Shown here one piece after another: positions 1 to 8,390 of a stretch of DNA of 64,000 nt. Positions within the stretch are counted from its first letter, which is position 1. Each line of letters starts with the position of its first letter. The position numbers were made by a program, and so were the translations under genes. The stretch comes from Sulfuritalea sp. (GTDB taxonomy: Bacteria > Pseudomonadota > Gammaproteobacteria > Burkholderiales > Rhodocyclaceae): the NCBI GenBank assembly GCA_016710465.1, contig JADJVS010000014.1:124001-188000 (forward strand). Direction: 5' to 3'. Under the pieces are notes generated by a model. That model was not told the DNA's origin and did no database searches. It saw only the letters and a list, made by a program, of their open reading frames with translations.

Positions 1-865
1 GCCGCTCGCGATCCCAGCTCTTGGCGGCGTAAGAGAATTGCCGGATCAGTCGCTGCTTGACCCCGGTGTCGTGGAAAGCCTGTGCCATCGTCTGCTCCCA
101 GTCAGCTACGTGGCGATGCAGACGGGCATTCCTCGCCATCCCGATGATGTAGCCGACGCCGTGGCGTTCGCACCAGCGGATCAGGCGCTGGCGGCAGAAT
201 CCCGAATCCCCGCGCACAATGATCCGCAGGGCCGGCCAGGTCTGGCGTAGCCGGGTCACGATCAGCTTGATTACGGCGGCCGCATGCTTGGCACCGTCGA
301 TCCGGCTGCGGCGCAGGACGCAGGCGAGCATGGCCTTGCCAGCGAACACATACAGGGGCAGGTAGCAGTAGTGGTCGTAGTAGGCGTGGAACTCGGTCTG
401 TTCCTGTTCCCCGTGCAGCGGGATGTCGGAGGCGTCGATGTCCAGCACCAGTTCCTCCGGACAGGTCGCCTGGCTGGCAATGAACTGGTCGATCAGCACC
501 CGGTTCAAGGCCACGATGTCCGATCGCGTGGCCCGCTGCTCCAGCCGACACAGGGTCGGGCTGCTGCCCAATTCATCACCCGTGCCGACGGCGGTTTGCA
601 TCAGCGGGTCGTTGCGCAGGGCGGCGTGGTCGTTCAGATCCTCGTACCCGCAGCACAGGGCATACAGGCGCTGGGCGACCAGGTCGCGCATCCCATGCGT
701 GATGCGATCCTGATCCCGTGGGTCGTGCAGTGCTTCCGCTACCGCACGTGACAATCCAATGCGCCGGTCGACTTGCCGCAGCAGCATCAGGCCACCATCG
801 GAACTGAGCGCGCCACCCTCAAAATTCGCCTCGATCGTGCAACGACCCAGGCGCCCAAACTCCAT
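1..865 (-). CDS. IS1380-family transposase, partial (runs off left edge)
   Basis: An uninterrupted frame starts at ATG 865 and continues past base 1, giving 288 residues with no stop. It begins MEFGRLGRCTIEANFEGG and contains LVLDIDASDIPLHG, YYDHYCYLPLYVF and IIVRGDSGFCRQRL. These are the hallmarks of IS1380/DDE group-1 transposases, and the Asp residues in DIDASD and RGDSGF are the expected first two catalytic acids. Full-length family members are about 440-470 aa, so roughly the C-terminal third lies outside the window. It catalyses cut-and-paste transposition of its own element. Within the window the reading frame looks intact. Confidence 0.9.
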   Translation of the reverse strand, partial: MEFGRLGRCTIEANFEGGALSSDGGLMLLRQVDRRIGLSRAVAEALHDPRDQDRITHGMRDLVAQRLYALCCGYEDLNDHAALRNDPLMQTAVGTGDELGSSPTLCRLEQRATRSDIVALNRVLIDQFIASQATCPEELVLDIDASDIPLHGEQEQTEFHAYYDHYCYLPLYVFAGKAMLACVLRRSRIDGAKHAAAVIKLIVTRLRQTWPALRIIVRGDSGFCRQRLIRWCERHGVGYIIGMARNARLHRHVADWEQTMAQAFHDTGVKQRLIRQFSYAAKSWDRER

Positions 866-888
866 GTCCCCACGCGTACAATTTGGCA

Positions 889-955
889 TCGGCGGAATAC
901 TCCGTTAATCCTGTCTCGACACCAGTATTAACGCGCCTCACGGCGATTCCGCCGA
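889..955. repeat. nested inverted repeat between two IS remnants
   Basis: TCGGCGGAAT (889-898) is the exact reverse complement of ATTCCGCCGA (946-955). Inside it CGTTAAT (903-909) pairs with ATTAACG (927-933). The structure sits between the IS1380 transposase start and the ISNCY fragment and may be the end region of one of these elements. No function is assigned. Confidence 0.45.
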
Positions 956-986
956 CCTACTTTCGTGAAATATTCGGGCTAGTTGG

Positions 987-1337
987 CACTACTCGATGTT
1001 CTTCGTCGAGGAGGAAGGCACGTTCAGCAGCCTCCGGGGTGTGGGGGAGGTTATTGCCGGGCACGGCCTGTTCGGGTCGTTCTACAGCGACCGGGGCAGC
1101 CATTACTGGACCACGCCCGAGGCCGACGGCAAGGTGGATAAGGAGCACCTCACTCAGTTCGGGCGTGCCCTGCGGCAGTTGGGCGTCACCATGATTCCCG
1201 CCTATTCCCCCGAGGCGCGGGGTCGCTCCGAGCGGGCCTTTGGCACCCACCAGGGGCGCTTGCCGCAGGAGTTGGCGCTGGCGGGCATAACCGATATGGC
1301 CAGTGCCAATCGCTACCTGCGGGAAGTCTGTTGGTAA
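987..1337 (+). pseudogene. ISNCY-family transposase fragment (integrase core)
   Basis: The open frame reads HYSMFFVEEEGTFSSLRG, then GLFGSFYSDRGSHYW, IPAYSPEARGRSERAFGTHQGRLP and ANRYLREV. This is the rve-type catalytic core of ISNCY (ISDol1-like) transposases. Both ends are missing: homology starts near CAC at 987 and stops at about 1328, where the left end of the IS21 element begins. The last residues (CW and a stop) are read from the IS21 terminus. The gene is a dead fragment of a family normally above 400 aa. Confidence 0.8.
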
Positions 1338-1401
1338 CCGTCTAAATGTGACCCAGGGTTTCCATCTAAAACTGACCCACGGGTTTATGCGCACAGTATA
1401 G

Positions 1402-2214
1402 CTATGCGCGGTCGTTTGCAGGTTCGGTTTCCGGGGATTTCTCTCCTTTCGGTTTGGAAGAACGAGTTCGGCCAGGCTGCAGCCTGGCCGAACTCGTTTT
1501 GAAGCGCCAGGACTCATTGCCGGTCTCGACGATATGGCAATGATGGGTCAGCCGGTCCAGTAGCGCCGTCGTCATCTTGGCATCGCCAAACACACTGGCC
1601 CATTCGGTGAAGGACAGATTGGTCGTGATCGCCACGCTGGTGTGCTCGTAGAGCTTTGAGAGCAGATGGAACAGCAAGGCGCCACCCGCCTGACTGAAGG
1701 GCAGATAGCCCAACTCGTCAAGAACGACCAGATCGACGTACATCATGCGATAGGCGAGCTGCCCCTGCCGGCCGCTGGCTTTCTCATGTTCCAGCGCATT
1801 GACGAGTTCCACCGTCGAGAAGAAGCGGACACGGCGCCCCTGCTTCTGGATCGCCTCGATGCCGATGGCGGTGGCCAGATGCGTCTTCCCGGTCCCGGGG
1901 CCGCCGATGAAGACGATATTGTGCGCGGCTTCGATGAATTCGCCGCCATGCAGGCGCTGGATCAGTGCTGCGTCCACACGCGACTGGGTGAAGTCAAAGC
2001 CGGCCAGATCCCGATGTGCCGGAAACTTGGCCGCCGTCATCTGGTAGGCAATCGAGCGGACCTCACGCTCCGCCGATTCTGCCGCCAGCAACTCGTTCAT
2101 CCAGGCTTCCGGGGGCAGATCGCTGTGCCGTGCCTTGGCCATCAGTTCCGGCCAGCACTGCGCCATGCCGTGCAGCTTGAGCGCCTTCAGGCGCGCCATG
2201 AGTTCAACGGACAT
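1402..2214 (-). CDS. istB: IS21 helper ATPase IstB
   Basis: IstB is a DnaA/AAA+-like ATPase that assists the IstA transposase in target capture. The Walker A segment GGPGTGKTH follows NIVFI, the Walker B segment is DLVVLDELGYLPF, and sensor-like ITTNLSF and LDRLTHHCHI follow. ATG 2214 (MSVELMARLKALKLHGM) is chosen over the upstream in-frame start at 2253 because GGAGG lies six bases before it and it overlaps the istA stop by 11 bases, the usual IS21 coupling. The protein is 270 aa, a normal length, and is intact. Confidence 0.92.
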   Translation of the reverse strand: MSVELMARLKALKLHGMAQCWPELMAKARHSDLPPEAWMNELLAAESAEREVRSIAYQMTAAKFPAHRDLAGFDFTQSRVDAALIQRLHGGEFIEAAHNIVFIGGPGTGKTHLATAIGIEAIQKQGRRVRFFSTVELVNALEHEKASGRQGQLAYRMMYVDLVVLDELGYLPFSQAGGALLFHLLSKLYEHTSVAITTNLSFTEWASVFGDAKMTTALLDRLTHHCHIVETGNESWRFKTSSARLQPGRTRSSKPKGEKSPETEPANDRA

Positions 2215-3714
2215 CACCGGCCTCCATGCGCAGATGGTCATAGCGATGGACATTGGCCACCGGCTCTTCGCTGACCGACAGTGGCGTCTCGATAGCCGGT
2301 GGCGTCATGGCCTGTCCCTTGAGCCGCGCCAGCACGTTCAACACATGCTCGCCGCTCGGACGTCCGGATTCGAGTGCCAGTTCGGCGGCAACCACCACGC
2401 CGTCCAGGCCATGCCGCGGGATGGCAGCCAGGACGTCGGCCATCACCCGGTCGCCGCCCGTCTGTTTGAGCAGATGCCGCTGCAAGACCAGCAAGGGTTC
2501 GGGCATGTCGGCAAAGGGCGCGCCGTTCCTGAGCGCGCCGGGTTTGCGCTCGATCACGCCGATGTAATGCCGGAAGTCGTAATAGGTCTGGTGCCGCTCG
2601 AAACTGCGTTCATGCCGGGCGACCTCGACGCCGTCGGCCACCAGGCGGAGTTCGGCCGGATAGATGCGCAGACTGATGACGCGGTGGGCGCAGTCGCTGG
2701 GAACGCTGTAGCGGTTGCGCTGGAAATGAATCAGGGCGGTGCTCGATACCCGGATCGGCTTCTCGACGTAGCCGTCAAAGGGTCGCGGGTTGGGCATCAT
2801 CTGCAATTGCTCGTCCTGGAGCAGGTCGGCAAGGGTCAGTTCCGGCCATTCGGGATGCGCCATCGCCTCCCAGGCCGTCCTGCATTCCTGGCCGACCCAG
2901 TCGTTGAGTTCCTCCAGGTTGGCCCAGCGTCGCTCGCCGGCGGCCTGCCAGATCTGCCGACGCCGATCCTGGACGTTCTTCTCGACGATGCCTTTCTCCC
3001 AACCGGCGGCCCGGTTGCAGAATTCCGGGTCGAACAGGTAATGGCCACACATGGCGAAGAAGCGCGGATTGACGTCGCGTTCCTTGCCGCGCCCACCTTG
3101 TCGACGGCGGTCTTCATATTGTCGTAGATGCCGCGGCGCGGGAATGCCATTGAAGGCGGCAAAGGCCCGGGCATGGGCGTCGAACAGCATTTCGTGGCTT
3201 TGCCCGGGGTAGGCGGTCATCCAGAAGGCACGGCTGGCGCACAGCTTGGTATGGGCGACTTCCAGCCGCCGCCGCAGTCCGCCGACGAAGACGTACTCGA
3301 CGCTCCAGTCGAACTGAAAGGCTTCACCCAGCGCGAAGGTCAGCGGGACGTAGGCACTTCGCTTCGGGCTGGCGGCGGCTTCTTCCTTCCAGCGCCGGAC
3401 GAAGTGGCTGACCCGGTTGTAGCTGCCGGGTAGCCTTGGGCGCGAATCGCCTGATAGAGCACTTTCGCGGTCCGTCGCTCCCGTTTGAGGCGATGGCTGT
3501 CGCCCTGCAACCATTGCCGCAGTTGATCCGCCCACGGATCGACGATGCTCTTGACCTGTTTCTCGGGATACTTCGGCTCGGTCACATCGACCTGCCGCAG
3601 CCAGTGCCGTATGGTGTTTCTCGATAATCCGGTGCGCCGTGCAATCTCTCTCAGCGGTACTCCGTCGCGGATGTGCATCCGCCTGATCTTGGCCAACATG
3701 CCCACGTTGATCAC
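2204..3714 (-). pseudogene. istA: IS21 transposase IstA, broken by three one-base indels
   Basis: The true start is ATG 3714 (MINVGMLAKIRRMHIRDG), giving an HTH (LREIARRTGLSRNTIRHWL). The frame then changes near 3428: ...QAIRAQGYP continues in another frame as GSYNRVSHFVRRWKEE, explained by one missing G/C in a CCCGG run. Two further compensating indels lie at about 3141 (an extra C) and 3090 (a missing C). Between them the family motif GIYDNMKTAVDKVG is read only in an alternative frame. DDE residues are recognisable (Asp in FDWS, Asp in YDNMKTA, Glu in WEKGIVE). All three changes lie in G/C runs, so consensus errors are as likely as decay. Confidence 0.85.
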
Positions 3715-3906
3715 TCCTGTTGCCCCTGCTCAAAATCTCGCAGGGTAGCCAATCAAGGTGGGTCAAATTTCGATGGAAATTACGCCAGCAGGTGGGTCAA
3801 TTGTGGACGGTCGTCAACAGGCTAGTCATAGAGACCTGGCGGTGAACGAGTTTTCATTCTCCGGTCCCGGCGTTACTTTCGCGACTGAAGCCCAAACCAG
3901 CAGCAG

Positions 3907-4839
3907 TCAACCGCCGGGGCGAGCCGCGAAATCTCTATATACCAACGCAATCCCCTCGCGCAGCGATGTCTGCGCCTCCCAGCCGATCTCCCGCAAACGG
4001 CCGACGTCGAGCAGCTTGCGTGGGGCGCCGTCCGGCTTGGTCGCATCGAATACGATGCGACCCGTGAACCCGACTACCGACATGACAGTCTCGGCGAGCT
4101 CTCGGATGGCGACGTCCTCGCCCGCACCTACGTTGTAGAAACCATCGGTCACACCCTTTTCCATCAGAAACATGCAGGCGTCGGCGAGGTCGTCGACGTA
4201 AAGGAACTCGCGCCGCGGCGTACCGCTGCCCCAGACCACGAGTTCGCTGTCACCGCGCTGTTTGGCCTCATGCGCTTTGCGTATGAGCGCCGGCAGAACA
4301 TGACTATTGGCCAGGTCGTAGTTGTCGTTGGGGCCGTAGAGGTTGGTCGGCATCACCGAGAAATACCGTCGCCCATACTGCCGGTTGTAGCTTTCGCAGA
4401 GCTTGATGCCGGCGATCTTGGCGATGGCGTACGGCTCGTTGGTCGGCTCCAAGGGGCCGGTCAGCAGGTACTCTTCCCTGATCGGCTGCGGGCAGTCGCG
4501 CGGGTAGATGCAACTCGATCCGAGGAAGCAAAGGCGCTCGACCCCGGCCTCATGGGCGCCATGGATCAGGTTCGCCTCGACCATCAGGTTCTGGTAGATG
4601 AAATCGGCACGCAGGCTGTTGTTGGCATTGATGCCGCCCACCTTGGCCGCCGCCATAAAGATGAAATCTGGCTTTTCCTTCTGCAGGAAGGCTAGCGTCG
4701 CCGCCTGGTTCAGCAGGTCGAGTTCGGCGCGGCTGCGCGTCAGCACGTTCGCGTAGCCGCCCGCCTCAAGCCGGCGCACCAAGGCAGAGCCGACCATGCC
4801 GCGGTGGCCGGCAACATAGATCTTCACCTGCTTGTCCAT
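3907..4839 (-). CDS. fcl: GDP-L-fucose synthase
   Basis: A 310-aa short-chain dehydrogenase/epimerase that converts GDP-4-keto-6-deoxy-D-mannose to GDP-L-fucose in the cytoplasm with NADPH. The N-terminus IYVAGHRGMVGSAL carries the Gly-rich nucleotide loop. The catalytic triad is seen as Ser/Cys in LGSSCIYPRDCPQP and Tyr/Lys in PYAIAKIAG; NLYGPNDNYD and REFLYVDDLADAC are also family signatures. The length is typical. It is the last gene of manC-gmd-fcl, four bases after gmd, and supplies fucose for surface polysaccharide. The IS cluster begins just beyond its 3' end, so any former downstream partner has been separated. Confidence 0.95.
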   Translation of the reverse strand: MDKQVKIYVAGHRGMVGSALVRRLEAGGYANVLTRSRAELDLLNQAATLAFLQKEKPDFIFMAAAKVGGINANNSLRADFIYQNLMVEANLIHGAHEAGVERLCFLGSSCIYPRDCPQPIREEYLLTGPLEPTNEPYAIAKIAGIKLCESYNRQYGRRYFSVMPTNLYGPNDNYDLANSHVLPALIRKAHEAKQRGDSELVVWGSGTPRREFLYVDDLADACMFLMEKGVTDGFYNVGAGEDVAIRELAETVMSVVGFTGRIVFDATKPDGAPRKLLDVGRLREIGWEAQTSLREGIALVYRDFAARPGG

Positions 4840-4843
4840 CGGC

Positions 4844-5929
4844 TTACTCGTTTCGGTCGAAGGCTTTGAAGCCGTGCTTCTTGACCAGCTCGTCGCGCTC
4901 GGCGGCCTTGAGGTCTTCGCGCACCATCTCCGCCACCAGTTCAGCGAAGCTCACCTTCGGCGTCCAGCCCAGCTTTTCCTTGGCTTTTGTCGCGTCCCCC
5001 AGCAGAGTTTCGACTTCGGTAGGGCGAAAATAGCGCGGATCGACCTGAACGATGCACCCGCCCTGTGCGTCGTAGCCCTTCTCATCGACGCCAGCGCCCT
5101 TCCAGGTCACGGTGATGCCGATTTCCCTGGCGGCGGCATCGACGAATTCGCGCACGCTGTACTGCACGCCGGTGGCGATCACGAAGTCCTCGGGCTGGTC
5201 TTGCTGCAGCATCAGCCACTGCATTTCGACGTAGTCCTTGGCATGACCCCAGTCGCGCTTCGAGTCGAGGTTACCGAGGAAGAGGCAGTCCTGCAGGTCG
5301 AGCTTGATCCTTGCCAGCGCCCGGGTGATCTTGCGGGTTACGAAGGTTTCACCGCGAATCGGGCTTTCGTGGTTGAAGAGGATGCCGTTACAGGCGTACA
5401 TGCCGTAGGCCTCGCGGTAGTTCACCGTGATCCAGTAGGCGTAGAGCTTGGCCACCGCGTAGGGGCTGCGCGGGTAGAAGGGCGTGGTCTCCTTCTGCGG
5501 GGTTTCCTGGACGAGGCCGAAGAGTTCGCTGGTCGAGGCCTGGTAGAAGCGGGTCTTCTTCTCCAGGCCGAGGATGCGGATGGCTTCCAGCACCCGCAGG
5601 GCGCCCAGCGCGTCCGAGTTGGCAGTGTATTCCGGTTCTTCGAAGCTGACGGCGACATGACTTTGCGCGGCGAGGTTATAGATCTCGTCGGGCTGCACCT
5701 GCTGGATGATGCGCACCAGGCTCGAGCTGTCGGTCATGTCGCCGTGATGGAGGACGAAGCGGCGGTTCGTCTCGTGCGGATCCTGGTAGAGATGGTCAAT
5801 GCGGTCGGTGTTGAACAGCGAGGTGCGGCGCTTGATGCCATGCACCTCGTAGCCCTTGTCGAGCAGGAACTCGGCGAGGTAGGCACCGTCTTGGCCGGTG
5901 ACGCCGGTGATGAGTGCGACTTTGGTCAT
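4844..5929 (-). CDS. gmd: GDP-mannose 4,6-dehydratase
   Basis: A 361-aa NADP-dependent dehydratase catalysing the first step from GDP-mannose to GDP-fucose. It shows GVTGQDGAYLAEFLL at the N-terminus, KRRTSLFNTDRIDHLY, NLAAQSHVAVSFEEPEYT, and the catalytic YAVAKLYAYW with Tyr-x-x-x-Lys. DWGHAKDYVEMQWLMLQQ and the C-terminal PRYFRPTEVETLLGD are diagnostic of Gmd. It overlaps manC by four bases (ATGA), so it is translationally coupled. The length matches the family. Confidence 0.96.
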   Translation of the reverse strand: MTKVALITGVTGQDGAYLAEFLLDKGYEVHGIKRRTSLFNTDRIDHLYQDPHETNRRFVLHHGDMTDSSSLVRIIQQVQPDEIYNLAAQSHVAVSFEEPEYTANSDALGALRVLEAIRILGLEKKTRFYQASTSELFGLVQETPQKETTPFYPRSPYAVAKLYAYWITVNYREAYGMYACNGILFNHESPIRGETFVTRKITRALARIKLDLQDCLFLGNLDSKRDWGHAKDYVEMQWLMLQQDQPEDFVIATGVQYSVREFVDAAAREIGITVTWKGAGVDEKGYDAQGGCIVQVDPRYFRPTEVETLLGDATKAKEKLGWTPKVSFAELVAEMVREDLKAAERDELVKKHGFKAFDRNE

Positions 5930-7410
5930 GTCTTGCGTCCGTAGGTATCTTCGAATCTAACGATGTCATCCTCACCGAGGTAGCTGCCCGATTGCACCTC
6001 GATGATTTCGAGCGGGATCTGTCCGGGGTTCTCGAGGCGGTGCTTGACGCCGAGCGGGATGTAGGTCGACTGGTTCTCACCGAGCAGGATGATCTCCTCG
6101 CCGCGCGTGACCTTGGCCGTGCCACGGACGACGACCCAATGCTCCGCCCGGTGGTGATGCATCTGCAAGGACAGCGTGGCGCCCGGGCGCACAACGATGC
6201 GCTTGACCTGGAAGCGCTCGCCGCTGTCGATGCTGTCGTACCAGCCCCAGGGACGATGGACCTTGCGATGGAGTTCGGCTTCGCTGCGGCCGGCGGCCTT
6301 GAGGCGGCCGACGATGGTCTTCACATCCTGGGTGCGCTGCTTCGGCGCCACCAGCACCGCATCGGCGGTTTCAACAACGACCATGTCCTCGCAGCCGATG
6401 CAGGCCACCAGACGATGCTCGGCCATGACCAAGTTGCCGGTGGAGTCCTCGCACCAGACGTCGCCGGTGACAGCGTTGTTGTCGCCGTCGTGGGCAATTG
6501 CCTGCCACAAGGCATCCCAGGCGCCGACGTCCGACCAGCCGGCTTCGAGCGGCACTACCTTCGCCGCAATGCCCAGTTGCGGGCTGGCCGGCAGCTTCTC
6601 CATGACGGCGTAATCAATAGAATCGGCCGGGCCAGCCGCGAAAGCCGCCGCATCGAGGCGGACGAAGTCACCGTCGTCCCCGGCGTGGCTCACGGCATCC
6701 CGGCAGGCGGCAAGCATCCCGGGGGCGAAATGTCCGATGGCCTTTAGCCAGACCGAGGCACGCAGAAGGAAGATGCCGCTGTTCCAGAAGTGGCACCTTC
6801 CCGCGACATAGGCGGCGGCGGTGGCGGCATCGGGTTTCTCGCGGAAGGCGACGAGGTCGCGTGGGACCATGTTCGCCGTGTTCCCCAAGGGGACTTCTGT
6901 CGCCGTGCCATCAGCGCCGACTTCTATGTAGCCGTAGCCGGTCTCGGGACGATCCGCGACGATGCCGAAGGTGACGATGGCGCCCGCCTCCGCTTCCGTC
7001 AGGCCGCACCGCACAGCCTGACGGAAGGCAGCGGCATCGCGAACGTGGTGGTCGGCGGGCGTGGCGAGCAGGACAGGATCGGCGCCGTCGCGGCTGGCAT
7101 ACAACGCCGCCGCCGTCAGCGCCGGGGCCGTGTTGCGACCGGCGGGCTCCAGCAGCAAGGTCCAATTGGAAATGCCCAGTTCGCGCAGTTGCTCGGCGGT
7201 GATGAAACGGTAGTCCTGGTTGCTGACGACGATGGGTGCGCCCAGCGGCAGGCCATCGAGTCGGCGCAGCGTGTCCTGCAACAGGCTCTCCCCGCCGAGC
7301 AAGGGCTGAAGTTGCTTGGGGTGCTTCTCGCGCGACACCGGCCACAGGCGCGTGCCGGAGCCGCCGCTGAGGACCACGGGCAGGATTCGAGTGCTATTGC
7401 TGTTCATCAA
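5926..7410 (-). CDS. manC: mannose-1-phosphate guanylyltransferase / mannose-6-phosphate isomerase
   Basis: A bifunctional 494-aa enzyme making GDP-mannose. The N-terminal nucleotidyltransferase has the signature LSGGSGTRLWPVSREKHPKQ and the C-terminal cupin-type isomerase has RPWGWYDSIDSGERF, LSLQMHHHRAEHWVVV and IPLGVKHRLENPG. It is the first gene of the manC-gmd-fcl operon and feeds Gmd directly. One oddity: residues around EVGADGTATEV are encoded by a copy of a dispersed 23-bp repeat (6900-6922) also found in two other proteins here and in intergenic DNA. Confidence 0.95.
   Translation of the reverse strand: MMNSNSTRILPVVLSGGSGTRLWPVSREKHPKQLQPLLGGESLLQDTLRRLDGLPLGAPIVVSNQDYRFITAEQLRELGISNWTLLLEPAGRNTAPALTAAALYASRDGADPVLLATPADHHVRDAAAFRQAVRCGLTEAEAGAIVTFGIVADRPETGYGYIEVGADGTATEVPLGNTANMVPRDLVAFREKPDAATAAAYVAGRCHFWNSGIFLLRASVWLKAIGHFAPGMLAACRDAVSHAGDDGDFVRLDAAAFAAGPADSIDYAVMEKLPASPQLGIAAKVVPLEAGWSDVGAWDALWQAIAHDGDNNAVTGDVWCEDSTGNLVMAEHRLVACIGCEDMVVVETADAVLVAPKQRTQDVKTIVGRLKAAGRSEAELHRKVHRPWGWYDSIDSGERFQVKRIVVRPGATLSLQMHHHRAEHWVVVRGTAKVTRGEEIILLGENQSTYIPLGVKHRLENPGQIPLEIIEVQSGSYLGEDDIVRFEDTYGRKT
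6900..6922 (-). repeat. VGADxTA repeat, copy inside manC
   Basis: On the coding strand it reads AGTCGGCGCTG followed by ATGGCACGGCGA, identical over 23 bases to the intergenic copy at 45459-45481. Translated in frame it gives EVGADGTA, placed in the loop between GYGYI and the FREKP segment. Confidence 0.75.
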
Positions 7411-7433
7411 TTCCAGGACTCAATAACCACGCG

Positions 7434-7456
7434 AGTCGGCGCTGGTAGTACGCCGA
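7434..7456 (+). repeat. VGADxTA-family repeat, intergenic copy
   Basis: AGTCGGCGCTGGTAGTACGCCGA differs from the 45459 copy at four of 23 positions. It lies in the 131-base gap between manC and the ligase gene. Confidence 0.6.
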
Positions 7457-7541
7457 TTGCTGCTAACGCGTTCATGGTGAGCGGCACAGCGGTTTCGCTC
7501 AGGGATCAAAACGCGCATGAAATCGCCACTCCGTGGAGGAA

Positions 7542-8390
7542 TCATGGATTATCGCGCACCCGCAGGTAGCTGGGGAAGCGCGGCATGCCCTTGGGCGTGA
7601 GTTCGCGGTAGCGGTAGGTCACGAGCGTTCCCGGGGGCGGCGGGTCACGGCGCAGTGCGTCCGACAGGCCGCTGCCAAGTGAAAAGCGGCGTCCATCCGG
7701 CATTTCCATGCGCAGGGCGCCCAACCTGCCGGCGTGCTTGCCCTTGCCCGGGATATGCCCGACAACGACGGCCTCGGCGTCTAGCCAGGGCGTGAGCTTG
7801 AGCAAGGTCGCGGAGCGGCCGGTCTCATAGGCGGCATCGGCTCGATGCAGCATCAGTCCTTCGCCCCCGGCGCGAACGATCTCGTTTAGCTTTTTCTTGA
7901 GCGCGGCGACATCGGCCAGGCGAAATTGGGGAATCGCCATCAGCCAGGGTCGCTGCGCCGCCGCCGCAATTGTTTGCATCCGCGCAATGCGCTCGGTAAA
8001 GCTGCCGGCAGCAGCAGGCAACTCGAACATCATGTAACGCACGCGTCGCCACTCCGCATCGACCGGCGCCTTGCGACGCACGATCGCCGACAGCTCGTCG
8101 AAACGGCCGCGCGCCAGCCAGAGCTCGCCATCGAGCGCCTCGGCCGGCAAGCCGTCGAGGAACCATTGCGGCGCCGGGACCGGGTTGCCGCTGCGAAACC
8201 TGAGCACGCGCCCGTCCCATACGGCGCGCACGCCATCCAGTTTTTCGCTGATCCAGTAGTTCGATACATCGATGCCATCGCGATACCGCTCGGCCAGTAG
8301 CAGGGGCGGTTGCATGGCCTCCGCAGCCGCGGGTACCGGCCAGGCAAGCAGCAGCGCGAAAGCGCAGGCAAGCCCGCGCCAATCAAGCAT
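7542..8390 (-). CDS. ligE: exported ATP-dependent DNA ligase, LigE type
   Basis: A 282-aa minimal ATP-dependent DNA ligase with a clear signal peptide (GLACAFALLLAWPVPAAAEA), implying periplasmic action. Nucleotidyltransferase motif I is SEKLDGVRAVWDG (adenylated Lys in KLDG), motif III-like ALDGELW, motif IV GEGLMLH and motif V ATLLKLTPW; the C-terminus GTLVTYRYRELTPKGMPRFPSYLRVR is the OB domain. The size fits LigE of Neisseria and Haemophilus, proposed to act on incoming or extracellular DNA. It overlaps the upstream epimerase gene by eight bases and so is co-transcribed with LPS genes, an unexpected setting. Confidence 0.88.
   Translation of the reverse strand: MLDWRGLACAFALLLAWPVPAAAEAMQPPLLLAERYRDGIDVSNYWISEKLDGVRAVWDGRVLRFRSGNPVPAPQWFLDGLPAEALDGELWLARGRFDELSAIVRRKAPVDAEWRRVRYMMFELPAAAGSFTERIARMQTIAAAAQRPWLMAIPQFRLADVAALKKKLNEIVRAGGEGLMLHRADAAYETGRSATLLKLTPWLDAEAVVVGHIPGKGKHAGRLGALRMEMPDGRRFSLGSGLSDALRRDPPPPGTLVTYRYRELTPKGMPRFPSYLRVRDNP

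Larger units (their letters stand above)
1329..3819. mobile_element. IS21-family insertion sequence (about 2.49 kb)
   Basis: Left end TGTTGGTAACCGTC (from 1329) matches the reverse complement of the right end, TGTTGACGACCGTC (ending 3819). Both ends carry TGACCCA boxes (near 1360 and 1371 on the left; 3762 and 3795 on the right) typical of IS21 transposase-binding repeats. Inside are istA and istB on the minus strand. No 4-8 bp target duplication directly abuts the two ends. istA carries frameshifts, so this copy may be inactive unless they are read errors. Confidence 0.85.
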
